Source: Actinomycetales bacterium UBA1416
GTDB lineage: Bacteria; Actinomycetota; Actinomycetes; Actinomycetales; Actinomycetaceae
Length of the DNA stretch: 15,925 bases
Reading direction: 5' to 3'
NCBI GenBank assembly: GCA_002304945.1
Contig: DBPQ01000144.1
Coordinates: 1-15,925, forward strand
The notes beneath the pieces are model-generated. The model ran no database searches and was not told where the DNA came from. It was given only the letters and a program-made list of their open reading frames with translations. Each line of letters begins with the position of its first letter. Position 1 is the stretch's first letter. Below, piece by piece: positions 14,832-15,925 of the stretch. The position numbers and the translations under genes are program-made.

Positions 14832-15925
14832 CAGCCGGAGGCACCCGCCTTCGGCTTCGCGTCCACGCCGGCCTCGCGCCGCTGCGCGGGCGTGATGGGG
14901 GCGGGTGCGCCGGTGAGCGGGTCGTACCCCCCACCCGACTTGGGGAACGCGATGACGTCGCGGATCGACTCCGCGCGCGTCAGCAGCGCCACGATCCGGT
15001 CCCAGCCGAACGCGATGCCGCCGTGCGGCGGGGCGCCGTACTTGAACGCGTCGAGGAGGAAGCCGAACTTCTCCTGCGCCTCCTCCGGGCCGATCCCCAT
15101 GACGGCGAAGACCCGCTCCTGGACGTCCCGCCGGTGGATACGGATGGACCCGCCGCCGATCTCGTTGCCGTTGCAGACGATGTCGTAGGCGTAGGCGAGA
15201 GCCTCCCCGGGTGACTCCTCGAAGCGGTCGATCCACTCGGGCGTCGGGGAGGTGAAGGCGTGGTGGACGGCGGTCCACGCGCCGCCACCGACGGCGACGT
15301 CGTCGTCCTCGCCCGTGGGCTTGAACAGCGGCGCGTCGACCACCCACACGAAGGACCACGCGTCCTCGTCGATGAGGCCGACCCGACGGCCGATCTCGAG
15401 GCGCGCCGCACCCAGCAGGGCGCGGGCCTCGCTCGGCTTCCCGGCGGCAAAGAAGATGCAGTCGCCCGGCTCCGCGCCGGTCGCGGCGGCCAGGCCGGCG
15501 CGCTCCTCATCCGAGATGTTCTTCGCGACCGGGCCGCCGAGCGTCCCGTCCTCGGCGAGGGTGACGTACGCGAGGCCCCGCGCACCGCGCTGCTTCGCCC
15601 ACTCCTGCCACGCGTCGAAGGTGCGGCGCGGCTGCGACCCACCGCCCGGCATCACCACGGCGCCGACGTACGGCGCCTGGAACACCCGGAACGGGGTGGA
15701 GGCGAAGTACGCGGTGAGGTCGGTGAGCTCGAGCCCGAAGCGGAGGTCCGGCTTGTCGGTGCCGTACCGCTCCATGGCGTCGCGGTAGGTCATCCGCGGG
15801 ATGGGGCGGGGGATCTCGTACCCGATGAGCTCCCACAGGGCGGCCAGCACGTCCTCCGAGACCGCGATGACGTCGTCCTGGTCGACGAAGCTCATCTCGA
15901 CGTCGAGCTGGGTGAACTCGGGCTG
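14831..15925 (-). CDS. aspS: Aspartyl-tRNA synthetase, C-terminal part (5' end outside window)
   Basis: The enzyme charges tRNA with aspartate; in bacteria lacking AsnRS it may also charge tRNA-Asn. Only the last 364 residues are present, since the reading frame continues past the right edge. Full-length bacterial AspRS has about 590 residues. The visible part opens with class II motif 2 context (QPEFTQLDVEMSFVDQDD). The bacterial GAD insertion domain follows, roughly residues 100-230 of the visible part. Motif 3 is GGIAFGWDRIVALL. FPKSGGGYDPLTGAPAPIT and a C-terminal tail ending KAGASG follow; the GWDR form and this tail resemble actinobacterial AspRS. Whether it is discriminating cannot be judged without the anticodon-binding domain. 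The GNAT gene follows with a one-base overlap. Confidence 0.97.
   Translation of the reverse strand, partial: QPEFTQLDVEMSFVDQDDVIAVSEDVLAALWELIGYEIPRPIPRMTYRDAMERYGTDKPDLRFGLELTDLTAYFASTPFRVFQAPYVGAVVMPGGGSQPRRTFDAWQEWAKQRGARGLAYVTLAEDGTLGGPVAKNISDEERAGLAAATGAEPGDCIFFAAGKPSEARALLGAARLEIGRRVGLIDEDAWSFVWVVDAPLFKPTGEDDDVAVGGGAWTAVHHAFTSPTPEWIDRFEESPGEALAYAYDIVCNGNEIGGGSIRIHRRDVQERVFAVMGIGPEEAQEKFGFLLDAFKYGAPPHGGIAFGWDRIVALLTRAESIRDVIAFPKSGGGYDPLTGAPAPITPAQRREAGVDAKPKAGASG

Overview
The window is very GC-rich, gene-dense chromosomal DNA with no mobile elements, CRISPR arrays or rRNA. Protein signatures point to an Actinomycetota member: an actinobacterial-type AspRS C-terminus, TyrA with an ACT domain, and the parA-scpA-scpB-rluB-cmk-der gene order. 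A Propionibacteriales-like relative is a guess only. Almost all of the window is accounted for by genes; the largest gaps are about 80-90 bases.

Left end (1-1090): a tRNA-Pro(GGG) on the minus strand, diverging from a formate/nitrite-family (FNT) channel gene on the plus strand. The channel gene converges, with only 6 bases between stop codons, on a minus-strand gene (1097-3445). That gene encodes a large alpha-helical repeat protein with two C-terminal membrane segments, which I cannot assign to a known family.

Centre (3527-10485, all minus strand, transcribed right to left): a tightly packed operon parA-like, scpA, scpB, rluB-type pseudouridine synthase, tyrA, cmk, plsC-type acyltransferase, der. 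Most junctions overlap by 1-11 bases (ATGA, GTGA or TGATG), so translational coupling is likely. The genes serve chromosome organisation (ParA-like ATPase and the ScpAB condensin partners), rRNA modification and ribosome assembly (RluB, Der), nucleotide supply (Cmk), tyrosine synthesis (TyrA) and phospholipid synthesis (PlsC).

Right part (10578-14096, plus strand): an MMPL/RND-type membrane transporter diverging from parA, followed 15 bases later by an MFS efflux-type transporter. Both probably export compounds whose identity the sequence does not reveal.

Right end (14100-15925, minus strand): a GNAT acetyltransferase whose start codon overlaps the stop codon of aspS. Only the C-terminal 364 residues of aspartyl-tRNA synthetase lie inside the window.

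Overall this is an ordinary core-genome region and I see no convincing new biological system. The points most worth a second look are the unassigned helical-repeat membrane protein, possible leaderless promoters facing away from each other between parA and the MMPL gene, a hairpin at the plsC/der junction, and a C-C mismatch in the tRNA-Pro acceptor stem.
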